A DNA stretch of 64,000 nucleotides from Hamadaea sp013361475 (GTDB lineage: Bacteria > Actinomycetota > Actinomycetes > Mycobacteriales > Micromonosporaceae): assembly GCF_040654195.1 (NCBI RefSeq), contig NZ_JBFAHM010000001.1, forward strand, positions 186,001 to 250,000, in the 5' to 3' direction. Below, one piece after another: positions 16,462 to 25,820 of the stretch. The translations under genes were made by a program, and so were the position numbers. Under the pieces are notes generated by a model. The model ran no database searches, was not told the DNA's origin, and saw only the letters and a list, made by a program, of their open reading frames with translations. How positions within the stretch are numbered: the first letter of the stretch is position 1; each line of letters opens with the position of its first letter.

Positions 16462-18399
16462 ATGACGGAGCCGACCACGATGAGTGACCAGCCCGCCGAG
16501 GACACCCCTGCGACAGAGGCGTCTGATCGCCCGACGGAGGCCCAGCCCACGGCAGAGAAGACCGCCGACGGCAAAGCAGCCGACGCGACTGCTACGGAGG
16601 ACAAGCCGGAGACGGATCCGTTCGGGAAGTTCGCGCCCGAGGCGGTCCGTCCACCGGGGCGGCTCCGCCGGATGGCGGTCGGCCTCGGCCGGGCGCTGGT
16701 CCACGAGTGGACCCTCGCCGCCCTCGCGTCGCTGGTCATCGCCGCCGCGATGACCTGGCCCGCCCTCGAGTACCCGCTTTACACGATCCCCAAGGACATC
16801 TGGGACCCCACGCTCCAGGCCTGGCAGATGGCTTGGGCCGGGCACGCGGCCACCACCAACCCGCTCGGCATCTGGGACTCCAACACCTTCTACCCCGAGC
16901 CCTACAGCTACGCGTTCTCCGACACGCTCCTCGGCTACTTCCCGGCCGGGCTCCTCGGCACCGGGCCGGGCGCGGCACTGCTCCGCTACAACATCGTCTT
17001 CGTGCTGGCCTTCGCGCTCGCGTTCTTCGGCGCGTACGCCCTGGCGCGGCAGCTCGGGTCGCGCATCCCGGGAGCGGCCGTGGCCGGCGCCGCGTTCGCG
17101 TACGCGCCGTGGCGGTGGGAGCAGGCCGGTCACCTGCACGTCCTGTCGTCCGGTGGCATCGCGCTCTGCCTGGCCATGCTCGCCCGCGGCCACGGCTACT
17201 CGCTACGCCACGGCTACCGGCCGGAGTTCCGGCGTCCCGGCTGGGCGCTGGCAGGCTGGCTCGTCGCCGCATGGCAGATCAGTCTCGGGTTCGGCATCGG
17301 CCTGCCGTTCGCCTACGTGCTGGCCGGCATCGCGGTCGTGGGCGTCATCGCGTACGCGTCGGCGCGGCTGTTCTTCTGGAGCGAGCCCAAGCCGTTCGGC
17401 TGGAAGCTGCTCGGCGCCGACGCCCTCGGCGGGCTGATCTTCGCCGCGGTGGGCGCCCTGATGGCGATTCCCTACTTCAAGGTCCTCGAGCTGCACCCGT
17501 ACGCCGAGCGCTCGATCGAGGAAGTCAACTGGTACTCACCGCCGATCATCGGGTTCTTCACCGCCCCGGACACCGACGTGATGTGGGGTGACGCCCACGC
17601 GGTCGCCCGGCAGACGATGTTCGGTCAGTGGGGCAGCGGCGAGAAGACGCTGCTCATCGGCTTCGCCGTGTACGGCTTGGCCGCCGCCGGCCTGGTCTAC
17701 TCGACCTGGCGATGGTGGCAGCGTGTCCTGCTGGCCTTCGGCGTGGTCGTCAGCGCCGGACTGGCCATGGGGACGCAGTTCCTCGACGGCAAGGTCTACG
17801 AAATCCTCTACGACCACCTGCCCGGATGGAGCGCCATCCGTACGCCGGGCCGCCTCGTCATCTGGACGACGTTGTTCGTCGGGCTGCTGGCGGCCGGGGC
17901 GATCAGTGCCTTCGGCGACCGTGCCCGCGACCTGACCCGGGAACGCGTGCCGGCCCGGCCCCACGTGGTGCTGACCCTGGCGATGTTCCTTCCGATGGTC
18001 CTAGTCCTCGCGGAGGGCCTGCAACGGATGGACTTCCCGACGGTGCCGCAGCGACCGGCTGCCCTGGCACAGCTGTCCGGGCCGGCCATGATCCTGCCGA
18101 GCAACCAGCTCAACGACGAGAACGTGATGCTCTGGTCGACCGACGGCTTCGTCCGGATGGTCAACGGCGGCAGTGGTTTCACCCCGCGGTCCCAGGACGA
18201 GCTTCGCAAGCTCATGGAGAACTTCCCGGACCAGGCCAGCGTCGACGCGCTGAAGGCGATCGGCGTACGCGAGGTGCTGGTCCTCAAGCACCCGAGTTAC
18301 GGCGACGTCCCGCAGAATGCGCTGACCGCCGACGGGCAGCAGTTCGGCCTGACGCGTGAGGACCTCGGCGACGGCATCATCTTCCACCTGACTCCGTAG
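16462..18399 (+). CDS. GT-C-type polytopic membrane glycosyltransferase-like protein
   Basis: A protein of about 645 residues with an acidic, Thr/Glu-rich cytoplasmic N-terminus (about 70 residues) and 11-13 membrane segments. The first loop (TIPKDIWDPTLQAWQMAWAGHAATTNPLGIWDSNTFYPE) has the acidic character of GT-C enzymes. The PGWSAIRTPGRLVIWTTLFVGLLA segment recurs in actinobacterial membrane glycosyltransferases, and a soluble domain ends the protein. The substrate is unknown. ATG at 16462 is taken as the start; ATG at 16480, with GGAG nine bases upstream, is equally plausible. A hairpin terminator follows. Confidence 0.65.
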   Translation: MTEPTTMSDQPAEDTPATEASDRPTEAQPTAEKTADGKAADATATEDKPETDPFGKFAPEAVRPPGRLRRMAVGLGRALVHEWTLAALASLVIAAAMTWPALEYPLYTIPKDIWDPTLQAWQMAWAGHAATTNPLGIWDSNTFYPEPYSYAFSDTLLGYFPAGLLGTGPGAALLRYNIVFVLAFALAFFGAYALARQLGSRIPGAAVAGAAFAYAPWRWEQAGHLHVLSSGGIALCLAMLARGHGYSLRHGYRPEFRRPGWALAGWLVAAWQISLGFGIGLPFAYVLAGIAVVGVIAYASARLFFWSEPKPFGWKLLGADALGGLIFAAVGALMAIPYFKVLELHPYAERSIEEVNWYSPPIIGFFTAPDTDVMWGDAHAVARQTMFGQWGSGEKTLLIGFAVYGLAAAGLVYSTWRWWQRVLLAFGVVVSAGLAMGTQFLDGKVYEILYDHLPGWSAIRTPGRLVIWTTLFVGLLAAGAISAFGDRARDLTRERVPARPHVVLTLAMFLPMVLVLAEGLQRMDFPTVPQRPAALAQLSGPAMILPSNQLNDENVMLWSTDGFVRMVNGGSGFTPRSQDELRKLMENFPDQASVDALKAIGVREVLVLKHPSYGDVPQNALTADGQQFGLTREDLGDGIIFHLTP

Positions 18400-18402
18400 T
18401 GC

Positions 18403-18438
18403 TTCGAGGTGGGACCGATCGGTCGGTCCCACCTCGAA
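18403..18438. terminator. Bidirectional terminator between GT-C gene and PBP gene
   Basis: A perfect 16-bp stem (18403-18418 with 18423-18438) and a TCGG loop lie between two convergent genes, within 5 bases of each stop codon. Confidence 0.88.
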
Positions 18439-18442
18439 AGCA

Positions 18443-20818
18443 TCAGCCGCGCCCTCGCCGGGTGGGCTCAGTCGTGGGGCAGAAGAAGATCCACTTGCAC
18501 TTGCCCGGCTTCCGCGGTTCCTGGAGTCCCGGTTCGCCCTTGGTCGGATCACCCACACCGGCCTTGTCCGCGAAGCGCTGCTCGCTCATTCCCTTGCTCG
18601 CGGCGTTCATGAACTTCTCCCAGATGTTGCCGGGCAGTCCCGCGCCGCTGACGTCCTTGCCGCTCTTCTCGTAGACCGCCTGTTCCTTGCCGACGTTGCC
18701 GACCCAGACAGCTGCGGCGATCTGCTTCGTGGCGCCGACGAACCACGCATGGCAGTTGTGCTTCGTCTGCTGACATTGCCACGTGCCGGTCTTGCCCGTG
18801 ACGGGACGGCTGCCGCTGAGCGTGTGCCCGCCGGCGCCTGGAATCTTCTGCAGGACGTAGTTCACGTCGTCGGCGACGTCCTGGTCGATCGTCTGCTTCG
18901 GGCTGAGCTTCTCGCCGTTGACCAGCTGGAACTTGTCGGTGCCCGCGATCGGTCGCTCGACCTTCAGCACGAAGTGCGGCTTGTTGTACAGGCCGCGGTT
19001 GGCGAAGGTCGCCACACCGCTGGCGTGGTCGATGACGGTGATCGGGTACTGCCCGAAGCCGGCGTGGTAGTAGAAGGGCGCGTTGTCGGTCTGCTTGAAG
19101 GTCTTGCTCGTCAGGTCGTACGCCTTGCCGTCGCCGGTGTTCCACATGGTGCCGATGCCGGCCGACTTCGCCATCGCGACGACCTTGTCCACTCCCATGA
19201 GCTTGGTGACCTTGTAGAACGGCACGTTGTAGGAGTGCACCGTGGCCCACTCGAGGGTGCAGTAGTTCCCACAGGACTCGTCGACGTCACGGCCGGCGTT
19301 CTCGATCTCGAAGTCGCCGTCCTTGAACGCGGCCGGATCGAAGTGGGAGTCCAGCGAGTAGCCGTCTTGGAGCGCGGCCGCCAAGGTGTAGATCTTGAAC
19401 GACGAACCCGCCGGGTGTCCGCCCGTGAGCTGGCCGTTCTCGATGTTCTTCCCGGCATAGTCATGTCCGGTCGCGTCGTCGCCGCCGTAGTACGCCAGGA
19501 CCCGGCCGGTCTTGGGCTCGATCGCGACGAGGGCCGCCATCACGTTGGCCTTCTGGCCGGTCATGAGCGATCCCGGCGCGCCCCGGCGCGCCGCGCTCTC
19601 GGCGGCCGCCTGCGCTTTGGAGTCGATGGTGGTGGTGATCCGGTAGCCGCCGGTCTTCAAGTCGGCGATGCTGTACGGCGCCGCCTTCAGCTCCTCCGCG
19701 ATGTAGTTGACGACGTTGCCGGTGACCAGGCCGGTCTGGCCGACACCCTTGAGTCCCCACTGCGCGTTGCCGGCGTCCTTCCGGATCGGCAGGATCGTCT
19801 TCGGATATTGCTGTGCGGCGCGATCGGCGTCGCTCAGCCAGTCCGCGTCCTTCATGTTGTTCAGCACGTACGCCCACCGGTCCTGGGCCGCCTGCGGATT
19901 CAGCTGTGGGTCGTACCCCGCGAAGGTGGCCGTCTCCTCCGGCTGCCGGACCACCGCGCCGAGGACAGCCGCCTCCGCGACCGTCAGATCCTTGGCGTTC
20001 TTGTTGAAGTACGTCCGAGCAGCCACCTGCACGCCGATCGCGCCCCGGCCGAAATAGACGTTGTTCAGGTAGAACCCGAGGATCGTCTCCTTGTCGTACT
20101 TGTCTTCCAGTTTGCGGGCGAGCACCGCTTCCCGCGCCTTCCGGAAGATCGACATCTCGACGTCCTGCGTCGCGATCTTCACGTATTGCTGCGTGATGGT
20201 CGACGCGCCCTGAGTGTCACCACCGGTGATGTTGTTCCAGGCGGCCCGGACGATGCCGCTGATCGACACGCCGTGGTGGTTGTAGAAGTCCTTGTCCTCC
20301 CCGGCGATCAAGGCGTGCTTGACCGGGTCCGGGAGGATGCTCATCGGGATGGTTTCCCGGTTCTCGGTGCCCAACTGGGCGAGCTGCGTCTTGCCGTCGT
20401 CGGCGAAGATCTTGGTGACCTGCGCGTTGGCCAGGTTCTTCGGGTCCAGCATCTCGACGTTGTCCACGAAGTAGGTCACAACGATGGTGGTGCTGCCGAA
20501 CAGGATGATGAAGGCCGCGAACGCGATCGTCAGCGCCTTGCGCTTACGGCTCTTGCCGAGTCGCTTGAGGAAGTCCAGCCCGGGGAACGGCCGGCGCCCG
20601 GCCGCGGCCGGGCGTTGGGGTCCCGGCTCGGTAGGCGCACCCTCACGGAGCGGCACCCGGGCTCGCCCGGCCGGCGGCGCTTCGGCAGCGGCGTATCGAT
20701 CCCGCATCCCGCGCACGTAATCGTCGTCGTCGACGCGACCCTGACGGTGCCGGCCTTGGCCGGGCCCGTTGACCGTGGCCCGGCCATCGCCGGAGGGGTG
20801 GTCACCGTACGAACTCAT
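18443..20818 (-). CDS. Class A penicillin-binding protein (transglycosylase/transpeptidase), paralogue 2
   Basis: A 791-residue bifunctional peptidoglycan synthase. A basic cytoplasmic tail precedes one membrane anchor (about 95-117). The GT51 domain has catalytic E174 in GEDKDFYNHHG, then GASTITQQYVK, LARKLEDKYDK and FGRGAIGVQ. The transpeptidase domain has GSSFK (SxxK), SYN and KTGT. No PASTA repeats are present, and the C-terminus is short and cysteine-containing (GKCKWIFFCPT). ATG at 20818 (MSSYGD) is chosen because its paralogue at 25090 begins with the same residues. It polymerises and cross-links cell wall outside the membrane. Confidence 0.95.
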   Translation of the reverse strand: MSSYGDHPSGDGRATVNGPGQGRHRQGRVDDDDYVRGMRDRYAAAEAPPAGRARVPLREGAPTEPGPQRPAAAGRRPFPGLDFLKRLGKSRKRKALTIAFAAFIILFGSTTIVVTYFVDNVEMLDPKNLANAQVTKIFADDGKTQLAQLGTENRETIPMSILPDPVKHALIAGEDKDFYNHHGVSISGIVRAAWNNITGGDTQGASTITQQYVKIATQDVEMSIFRKAREAVLARKLEDKYDKETILGFYLNNVYFGRGAIGVQVAARTYFNKNAKDLTVAEAAVLGAVVRQPEETATFAGYDPQLNPQAAQDRWAYVLNNMKDADWLSDADRAAQQYPKTILPIRKDAGNAQWGLKGVGQTGLVTGNVVNYIAEELKAAPYSIADLKTGGYRITTTIDSKAQAAAESAARRGAPGSLMTGQKANVMAALVAIEPKTGRVLAYYGGDDATGHDYAGKNIENGQLTGGHPAGSSFKIYTLAAALQDGYSLDSHFDPAAFKDGDFEIENAGRDVDESCGNYCTLEWATVHSYNVPFYKVTKLMGVDKVVAMAKSAGIGTMWNTGDGKAYDLTSKTFKQTDNAPFYYHAGFGQYPITVIDHASGVATFANRGLYNKPHFVLKVERPIAGTDKFQLVNGEKLSPKQTIDQDVADDVNYVLQKIPGAGGHTLSGSRPVTGKTGTWQCQQTKHNCHAWFVGATKQIAAAVWVGNVGKEQAVYEKSGKDVSGAGLPGNIWEKFMNAASKGMSEQRFADKAGVGDPTKGEPGLQEPRKPGKCKWIFFCPTTEPTRRGRG

Positions 20819-20862
20819 GCCCAACAAGGTAAGCGTTCAACGGCGATAACGCAGGTCTGGGC

Positions 20863-22287
20863 TCAGACCGTCAACGGATCCGACTGCCGGACGACGTCGA
20901 GCCGAGGGTTCCGGATCTCCCGGATGACCAGGCCACACAGCACAGCGACGGTCACCCAGCGGGCGATCGAGGCGAAGATGAACACACCTTCCGGCATCAC
21001 GGACTTTCCGGACGCTCCTAGGAGCTCGCCGTAGAACGTCAGGAAGTACGCCACTTCGGCCACCTGCCAGGCGAGGAAGGCTCCCCAGCGCGGGCGGGCC
21101 AAGATCGCCAGCGGCAACAGCCACAGCGTGAACTGCTGCGACCACACCTTGTTGAAGAGCAGGAACGCGGCGACGGTGAGGAAGGCGAGTTGGGTCAGCC
21201 GGGGCGGCACCGGAGCCCGCATGGCCAGATAGATGATCCCCAGGCAGGCCACGGCGAACAAGGCGAGGCTGATCCCGTTCAGCAGACTGCGGTTCTCGTC
21301 CCGGGACAGCCACTGGAACAGTCCGGAGTCACCCTCGCCGCCGCTCCAGAACTTGGCGTCGACGTATCGGCCGATGTAGTAAAGGACGCCCCAGTCGACG
21401 CCACGCTCGTTGTTGAGGTCGATGAACCGGCGCCAGTTGTCGAAGTTCAGCACCATCACCGGCACGTTCACGGCCAGCCACGTCGTCGCGGCCGTCCCGG
21501 CCGCGACGAAGAGCGGCGCCCAGCGCCAGGTCCGCAGCGCGAGCGCAAGCAACCCGACGAACAGGAAGCCGGGCCACAACTTCGCGGCGGTGCCGAGCCC
21601 CAGGAGAACGCCGGTCAACGCCGGCGCCCAATAGCCGGGCCATTTGCGGCTCCAGGCGTACAAGCCGCCGACCGCGAGGACGATGGCCAGGAAGTCCCAG
21701 TTCACCGTGGCTGTCACGAGCAGCGCTGGCGACAGCGCGAACATCGCGACGTCCCAGGGTCTTGTCCGGCGGATCGCGAGCATCATCGCGACGGTGCCGA
21801 GCGCGAACAGGAACAGCACCAGAGCGGTGATGTCGTAGAACGCCTGGCCCTGGTTGAAGTCCGGGTGGGTCTGCCCGTACGCGTGCACCGGCAGGCCGAT
21901 GACGCCCATCATCACGCCGGTGAGGACGGGGTACTCGACGGCGTGATCGACGTAGGGAACCTGACCGTCGCTCAGCCCCTCGGCGTAGTAGAGCGCGAGG
22001 ACATCGGTGTAACAGAAGTTGGTGTACTGCTTGTAATCCGTCCACGCGCCGTCGCGGCACGGAGACTTCTGGACGAAGTGCAGCGCGAGCGTGAGGCAGG
22101 TCAGGGCCAGCACGATCAGCGAGACGAACTTGACCGACCGCCGCGCGACCGGAGCATGCTCGCCCAGCCGACCGCCGATCAGTTCGGCGAGACCGCCGAC
22201 GAAGCCGTCGGAGCGCGACGGCGCGTCGATGCGCGGGGACGCCGGACGATCCCGGTCGTCCCGGTCCTGACCCACCTCAGCCTGCAC
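20863..22287 (-). CDS. GT87-like membrane glycosyltransferase (Rv0051-type)
   Basis: A 474-residue polytopic protein between the two PBP genes. It has a basic N-terminal tail, about ten membrane segments, and a first large loop ending in VEYPVLTGVMMGVIGLP, the family counterpart of the usual 'YPPFA' region; GTAAKLWPGFLFVGLLAL is another GT87-like segment. In M. tuberculosis the gene next to ponA1 (Rv0051) belongs to the same group. It probably transfers a sugar from a polyprenyl phosphate donor outside the membrane; substrate unknown. The start is GTG at 22287. It lies 19 bases after the upstream PBP gene, so it is likely co-transcribed. Confidence 0.78.
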   Translation of the reverse strand: MQAEVGQDRDDRDRPASPRIDAPSRSDGFVGGLAELIGGRLGEHAPVARRSVKFVSLIVLALTCLTLALHFVQKSPCRDGAWTDYKQYTNFCYTDVLALYYAEGLSDGQVPYVDHAVEYPVLTGVMMGVIGLPVHAYGQTHPDFNQGQAFYDITALVLFLFALGTVAMMLAIRRTRPWDVAMFALSPALLVTATVNWDFLAIVLAVGGLYAWSRKWPGYWAPALTGVLLGLGTAAKLWPGFLFVGLLALALRTWRWAPLFVAAGTAATTWLAVNVPVMVLNFDNWRRFIDLNNERGVDWGVLYYIGRYVDAKFWSGGEGDSGLFQWLSRDENRSLLNGISLALFAVACLGIIYLAMRAPVPPRLTQLAFLTVAAFLLFNKVWSQQFTLWLLPLAILARPRWGAFLAWQVAEVAYFLTFYGELLGASGKSVMPEGVFIFASIARWVTVAVLCGLVIREIRNPRLDVVRQSDPLTV

Positions 22288-22306
22288 GGCTACCGTCCTT
22301 CACTCA

Positions 22307-25090
22307 TCACGGGAACTTGCTCTTGGACGTGGACGGCGAAGGCGTCGGGGACTTGGACTGGTTACCGCCGCCGTTGCCTGGGCCGGTCGTCTCGGTCGGG
22401 CAGGTGACCAGCGGGATGCAGTTGCCACCTTGGCCGGGATCGGTCGGCATGACCGGCGACGGCGAGACGCCGTTGGCGAAACCGACCTCATCGTCACCGA
22501 TGCCGGACTTCTCCGCCAGCTTCTCCTTCGGCATCTTCTTCGCGTCGCTGTAATCCTTGATGAACTCCGACCAGATCCGGTACGGCGTCGAGCCGGAGGT
22601 GATCGTGCTGCCCGTCTTGGGGTCGATCACCGGGTAGGACCCGGAGGCGTTGCCGGTCCAGACCGCCACTGAGAACTGCTTGGTGAAGCCGACGACCCAG
22701 GCGTGCGCGTTCTTGTCGCTCGGCACGGGCTTGCCGTCCTTGCCCAGCGTCGCGCCTTCCCAGGTACCGGTCTTCGCGGCGACGTGGCGGCCGTCCTGCG
22801 CTCCCGACCATCCGGTGTGGTCGCCGAACACCTTCTCCATCGCGTACGTGACGTCGTTGGCGACCTGCCGCTTGATGGCCTGCTTCGGATCGGCCTTGTG
22901 CCCGACGCCCTTCACGATCTCGTACTTACCGGTGACGGGGTCCTTCTTCTCGACCTTCGTCACGAAGTACGGCTTGTTGTAGACGCCGCCGTTGGCCAGC
23001 GTCGCGACACCGGTCGCGTGGTCGAGCACCGTGATGCCGTACTGACCGAAGCCGACCTGGCGGTCGAACGGCGTACGCGCGGTGTCGTTCTGGACGCCCT
23101 TGGCCGACAGGCTCTCGATGTTGTCGTTGTTCCACATGTAGCGGACACCGGCCTGGCTCGCCATCTTGACGACCTTGCCGGGGCCGATCTGCCGGGCGAC
23201 CCAGTAGAACGGCACGTTGTACGACTTCATGAAGCTGTATTCGAGCGTGCAGTAGTCCTTGCAGCTGGTGTTGGGCGAACCGGCGTTACCGACCTTGATC
23301 TTGTCATCGGTCGTGAACGGCATCGCCTTCCAGCGCGACTGCAACGACGCGCCGGCGTCCAGCGCCGCGGCCAGCGTGTAGATCTTCATCGACGAGCCCG
23401 GCGGGTGCCCGCCGACCAGCGCGCCACCCTGCGTGTTCACCCCGGCCAGGTCGATCGCCGTGCCGTCGAGACCGCCGTAGTACGCGATCACCGCGCCGGA
23501 GGTGTGGTCGATGACCACCCCGGCCGACTCCAGATCCTGTTTCTTCTTCGGATCGGTGACGATCTTGCGGCCGTAGAGTTCGGAGCCCTTGATGTCGGGC
23601 CGGGCCGCCTGCTCGAGTTCCTTCTGCGCGACCGGGTCGATGGTGGTGTAGACCTTGTAGCCACCGGTACGCAGATCCTTGGGCTCGATGCCCTGCGCCT
23701 TCAACTCCTCGTACACGTAGTTCACGACGTTGCCCGTGGCCTTGCCGAGGTTGGTGCCCTCGGCGGTCTTGATGCCCCACTCGGCCGACGTCGTCACCGT
23801 CGAGTACTTGATGACCTCGGGGAACTGCGCGGAGGCACGCTCCTCCGCGGTGATCCAGCCCTTTTCCTTCATGTTGTCCAGGACGTAGCCCCAGCGGCCC
23901 TTGGCCGTGTCGGGGTGCGCCTCGGGGTCGTAGATGCTCAGCTTGCCGCCGTCGTCGTACGGGTCACGGATGACGGATCCCAGGACGGCCGCCTGCGAGA
24001 AGGTCAGGTCCTTGGCGCTCTTGCCGAAGTACGCGTTCGCGGCCTTCTCCACCCCGACGGCGCCCCGGCCGAAGTCGATGGTGTTCAGGTAGAAGCCCAT
24101 GATCGTGTTCTTGTCGTACTTGTCTTCGAGCTTGCGGGCGAGGACCGCCTCGCGCAGCTTCCGGGCGTACGAGATCTGCGCCTGGTCGGTGGCGATCTTG
24201 ATGTACTGCTGGGTGATCGTCGAACCACCCTGCGTCTCGTCGGTGGTCAGCGTCTTCCACGCGGCCCGCATGATGCCGGAGTACGAGATGCCGTGGTGCT
24301 CGAAGAAGTCCTTGTCCTCACCGGCGATCATGGCCAGCCGGGTCTTCTCCGGGATGGTGAGGATCGGCACCATGATGCGGTTCTCGGAGCCGAGCTGCGC
24401 CAGCTGCGTCTTGTTGTCGCCCGCCATGATCATGGTGGTCTGCGCGCTCTTGAAGTTCTCCGGCGTCAGTTCGTCGACGCTGTCGAAGTAGTACGTGCCA
24501 CCGATGGCGCCCACACCGAAGACGATCAGGAAGGCCGCGAACGACGCGATCAGGATCTTGGTCCGCTTCGCCTTCTTCGCCTTGTCCGACGCCGAACGCT
24601 TGGGGCGGCCACCGTCACCGCCGGCGTCGCCGCGATCACGGGGACCCCGTGGACCGCCGGGACCCCGGCCGTCGTCACCCGGTCCGTCCTCGAACCCCCG
24701 GGGGCGTACGCTCGCCCGCCCGGCCGGGGAGACCGGTGCGCCGGGAACGCCGGCGCGCCCGGAAGACCCCGGTACGCCAGCCCGGCCCACCGAGGCTCGG
24801 CCGGCGGCGCCGGGAACGGGGGCAGATCCAGCCGCACCGGGAACCGATGCCGACCCCACCGAGGCCGAGCCGGACGCGCGACCGTAGCCGCCGCCGTTGT
24901 CCGGCCATTCGTCGCGGCGCGCCGAGGGGGAGGGCTGCCCGCCTCGACGAGCGGGGTCGTCGTCGTACTGATAGCCGTAGCCATCACTGTTGACCTGTGC
25001 TCGGCCGCGTCCGGCGCTGCCGGAGCCTGCGGGCCGGCTGCCGCCGGCGTCGCCGGGCCAACCGGCGTTGGGGTCGCCGTACGAACTCAT
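22307..25090 (-). CDS. ponA: Class A penicillin-binding protein (PonA-like), paralogue 1
   Basis: A 927-residue bifunctional PBP. A cytoplasmic region of about 170 residues is low complexity, with repeated Ser/Ala/Gly/Val/Pro blocks (ASVGSASVPGAAGSAPVPG), followed by one membrane anchor. The GT51 domain has GEDKDFFEHHG, GGSTITQQYIK and LARKLEDKYDK, and the transpeptidase domain has GSSMK, SYN and KTGTW. It occupies the position of ponA1 beside DUF5318 in mycobacteria. The C-terminus is Pro/Ser/Thr-rich (after GNCIPLVTCP) without PASTA domains. It shares its layout and many motifs with the PBP at 18443. Confidence 0.95.
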   Translation of the reverse strand: MSSYGDPNAGWPGDAGGSRPAGSGSAGRGRAQVNSDGYGYQYDDDPARRGGQPSPSARRDEWPDNGGGYGRASGSASVGSASVPGAAGSAPVPGAAGRASVGRAGVPGSSGRAGVPGAPVSPAGRASVRPRGFEDGPGDDGRGPGGPRGPRDRGDAGGDGGRPKRSASDKAKKAKRTKILIASFAAFLIVFGVGAIGGTYYFDSVDELTPENFKSAQTTMIMAGDNKTQLAQLGSENRIMVPILTIPEKTRLAMIAGEDKDFFEHHGISYSGIMRAAWKTLTTDETQGGSTITQQYIKIATDQAQISYARKLREAVLARKLEDKYDKNTIMGFYLNTIDFGRGAVGVEKAANAYFGKSAKDLTFSQAAVLGSVIRDPYDDGGKLSIYDPEAHPDTAKGRWGYVLDNMKEKGWITAEERASAQFPEVIKYSTVTTSAEWGIKTAEGTNLGKATGNVVNYVYEELKAQGIEPKDLRTGGYKVYTTIDPVAQKELEQAARPDIKGSELYGRKIVTDPKKKQDLESAGVVIDHTSGAVIAYYGGLDGTAIDLAGVNTQGGALVGGHPPGSSMKIYTLAAALDAGASLQSRWKAMPFTTDDKIKVGNAGSPNTSCKDYCTLEYSFMKSYNVPFYWVARQIGPGKVVKMASQAGVRYMWNNDNIESLSAKGVQNDTARTPFDRQVGFGQYGITVLDHATGVATLANGGVYNKPYFVTKVEKKDPVTGKYEIVKGVGHKADPKQAIKRQVANDVTYAMEKVFGDHTGWSGAQDGRHVAAKTGTWEGATLGKDGKPVPSDKNAHAWVVGFTKQFSVAVWTGNASGSYPVIDPKTGSTITSGSTPYRIWSEFIKDYSDAKKMPKEKLAEKSGIGDDEVGFANGVSPSPVMPTDPGQGGNCIPLVTCPTETTGPGNGGGNQSKSPTPSPSTSKSKFP

Positions 25091-25185
25091 CTGTCACACC
25101 GTTCCGGTCACGGCGGGGGTTCCGCCTGGTCGGATCGCCGTACCACCCGGGGGTGGCACAGCGGCGGGGGCTTCGACCACTCGGC

Positions 25186-25617
25186 TCACGCCGTGGCCGC
25201 CCGGCCGGGGGAGGCCGGGACAGCTCCCGTTGTCACGTCTTCGGGCGCGGGCGTACCCGCGGTACCCAGCAGGAACTGTTCCACAAGGTGGTTCCAGGAA
25301 CACCCGCGGCACACCTCTACCACGTAGACCTGGAATTCCCGTAAAGAAGTGGCGAGGGTCGCCAGTTCGGCCCGGGAGCGGGCCTGACCGGCCGACTGCT
25401 TCAGTTCGTCACCGTAGATGTAGTGGACGAGCGTGAGGAACTCGCGTCGACAGATGGGGCAGAGCTCCTCAGTCGCCTCGCCGTGGTACCGAGCCGCCGT
25501 CTTCAGGTAGGGCGAGGCGTCGCAGACCTCGTAGGTCCCGACGTGGCCGGCGTAGACCTCGCGCAACAGCGCACGGCGCTGTAACGCATAGTCAACTACC
25601 TGCCGCTGCGTCCGCAT
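25186..25617 (-). CDS. DUF5318 family protein (Rv0049-type)
   Basis: A 143-residue conserved actinobacterial protein. It starts MRTQRQVVDYALQRRALLREV and has two Cys-x-x-Cys pairs, CPIC (in TEELCPICRREFLTL) and CRGC (in VEVCRGCSWNHLVEQF), which probably bind zinc. The tail after about residue 115 is disordered. It lies directly upstream of ponA, matching Rv0049/ponA1 in mycobacteria, so a role in cell-wall synthesis or its regulation is suggested by context only. Confidence 0.85.
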   Translation of the reverse strand: MRTQRQVVDYALQRRALLREVYAGHVGTYEVCDASPYLKTAARYHGEATEELCPICRREFLTLVHYIYGDELKQSAGQARSRAELATLATSLREFQVYVVEVCRGCSWNHLVEQFLLGTAGTPAPEDVTTGAVPASPGRAATA

Positions 25618-25767
25618 GCTTCAGAAGGGTAACGGCTCCACCGGACGCCCGCGACATCCGTCACGGTGAGTGACCTGGCGACGGCTGGCGTGATCTTTCC
25701 GCCACACTGCGCGAGCCCACCGGTTTTCCCGGGATTGCCTCGGGGTATCTTCGCGTTCTAACCTTCG

Positions 25768-25788
25768 GATGTATCGCGCCGATACATC
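25768..25788. promoter_or_regulatory. Palindromic operator upstream of the padR-like gene
   Basis: GATGTATC and GATACATC form a perfect 8-bp inverted repeat around a five-base spacer, 32 bases before the PadR-family gene. ATGT/ACAT dyads are typical PadR operators, so autoregulation is likely. The site may also control the downstream ino1. Confidence 0.65.
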
Positions 25789-25820
25789 GGCGCCGAACGC
25801 AGTGGGGAAGGAGGGCAAGC

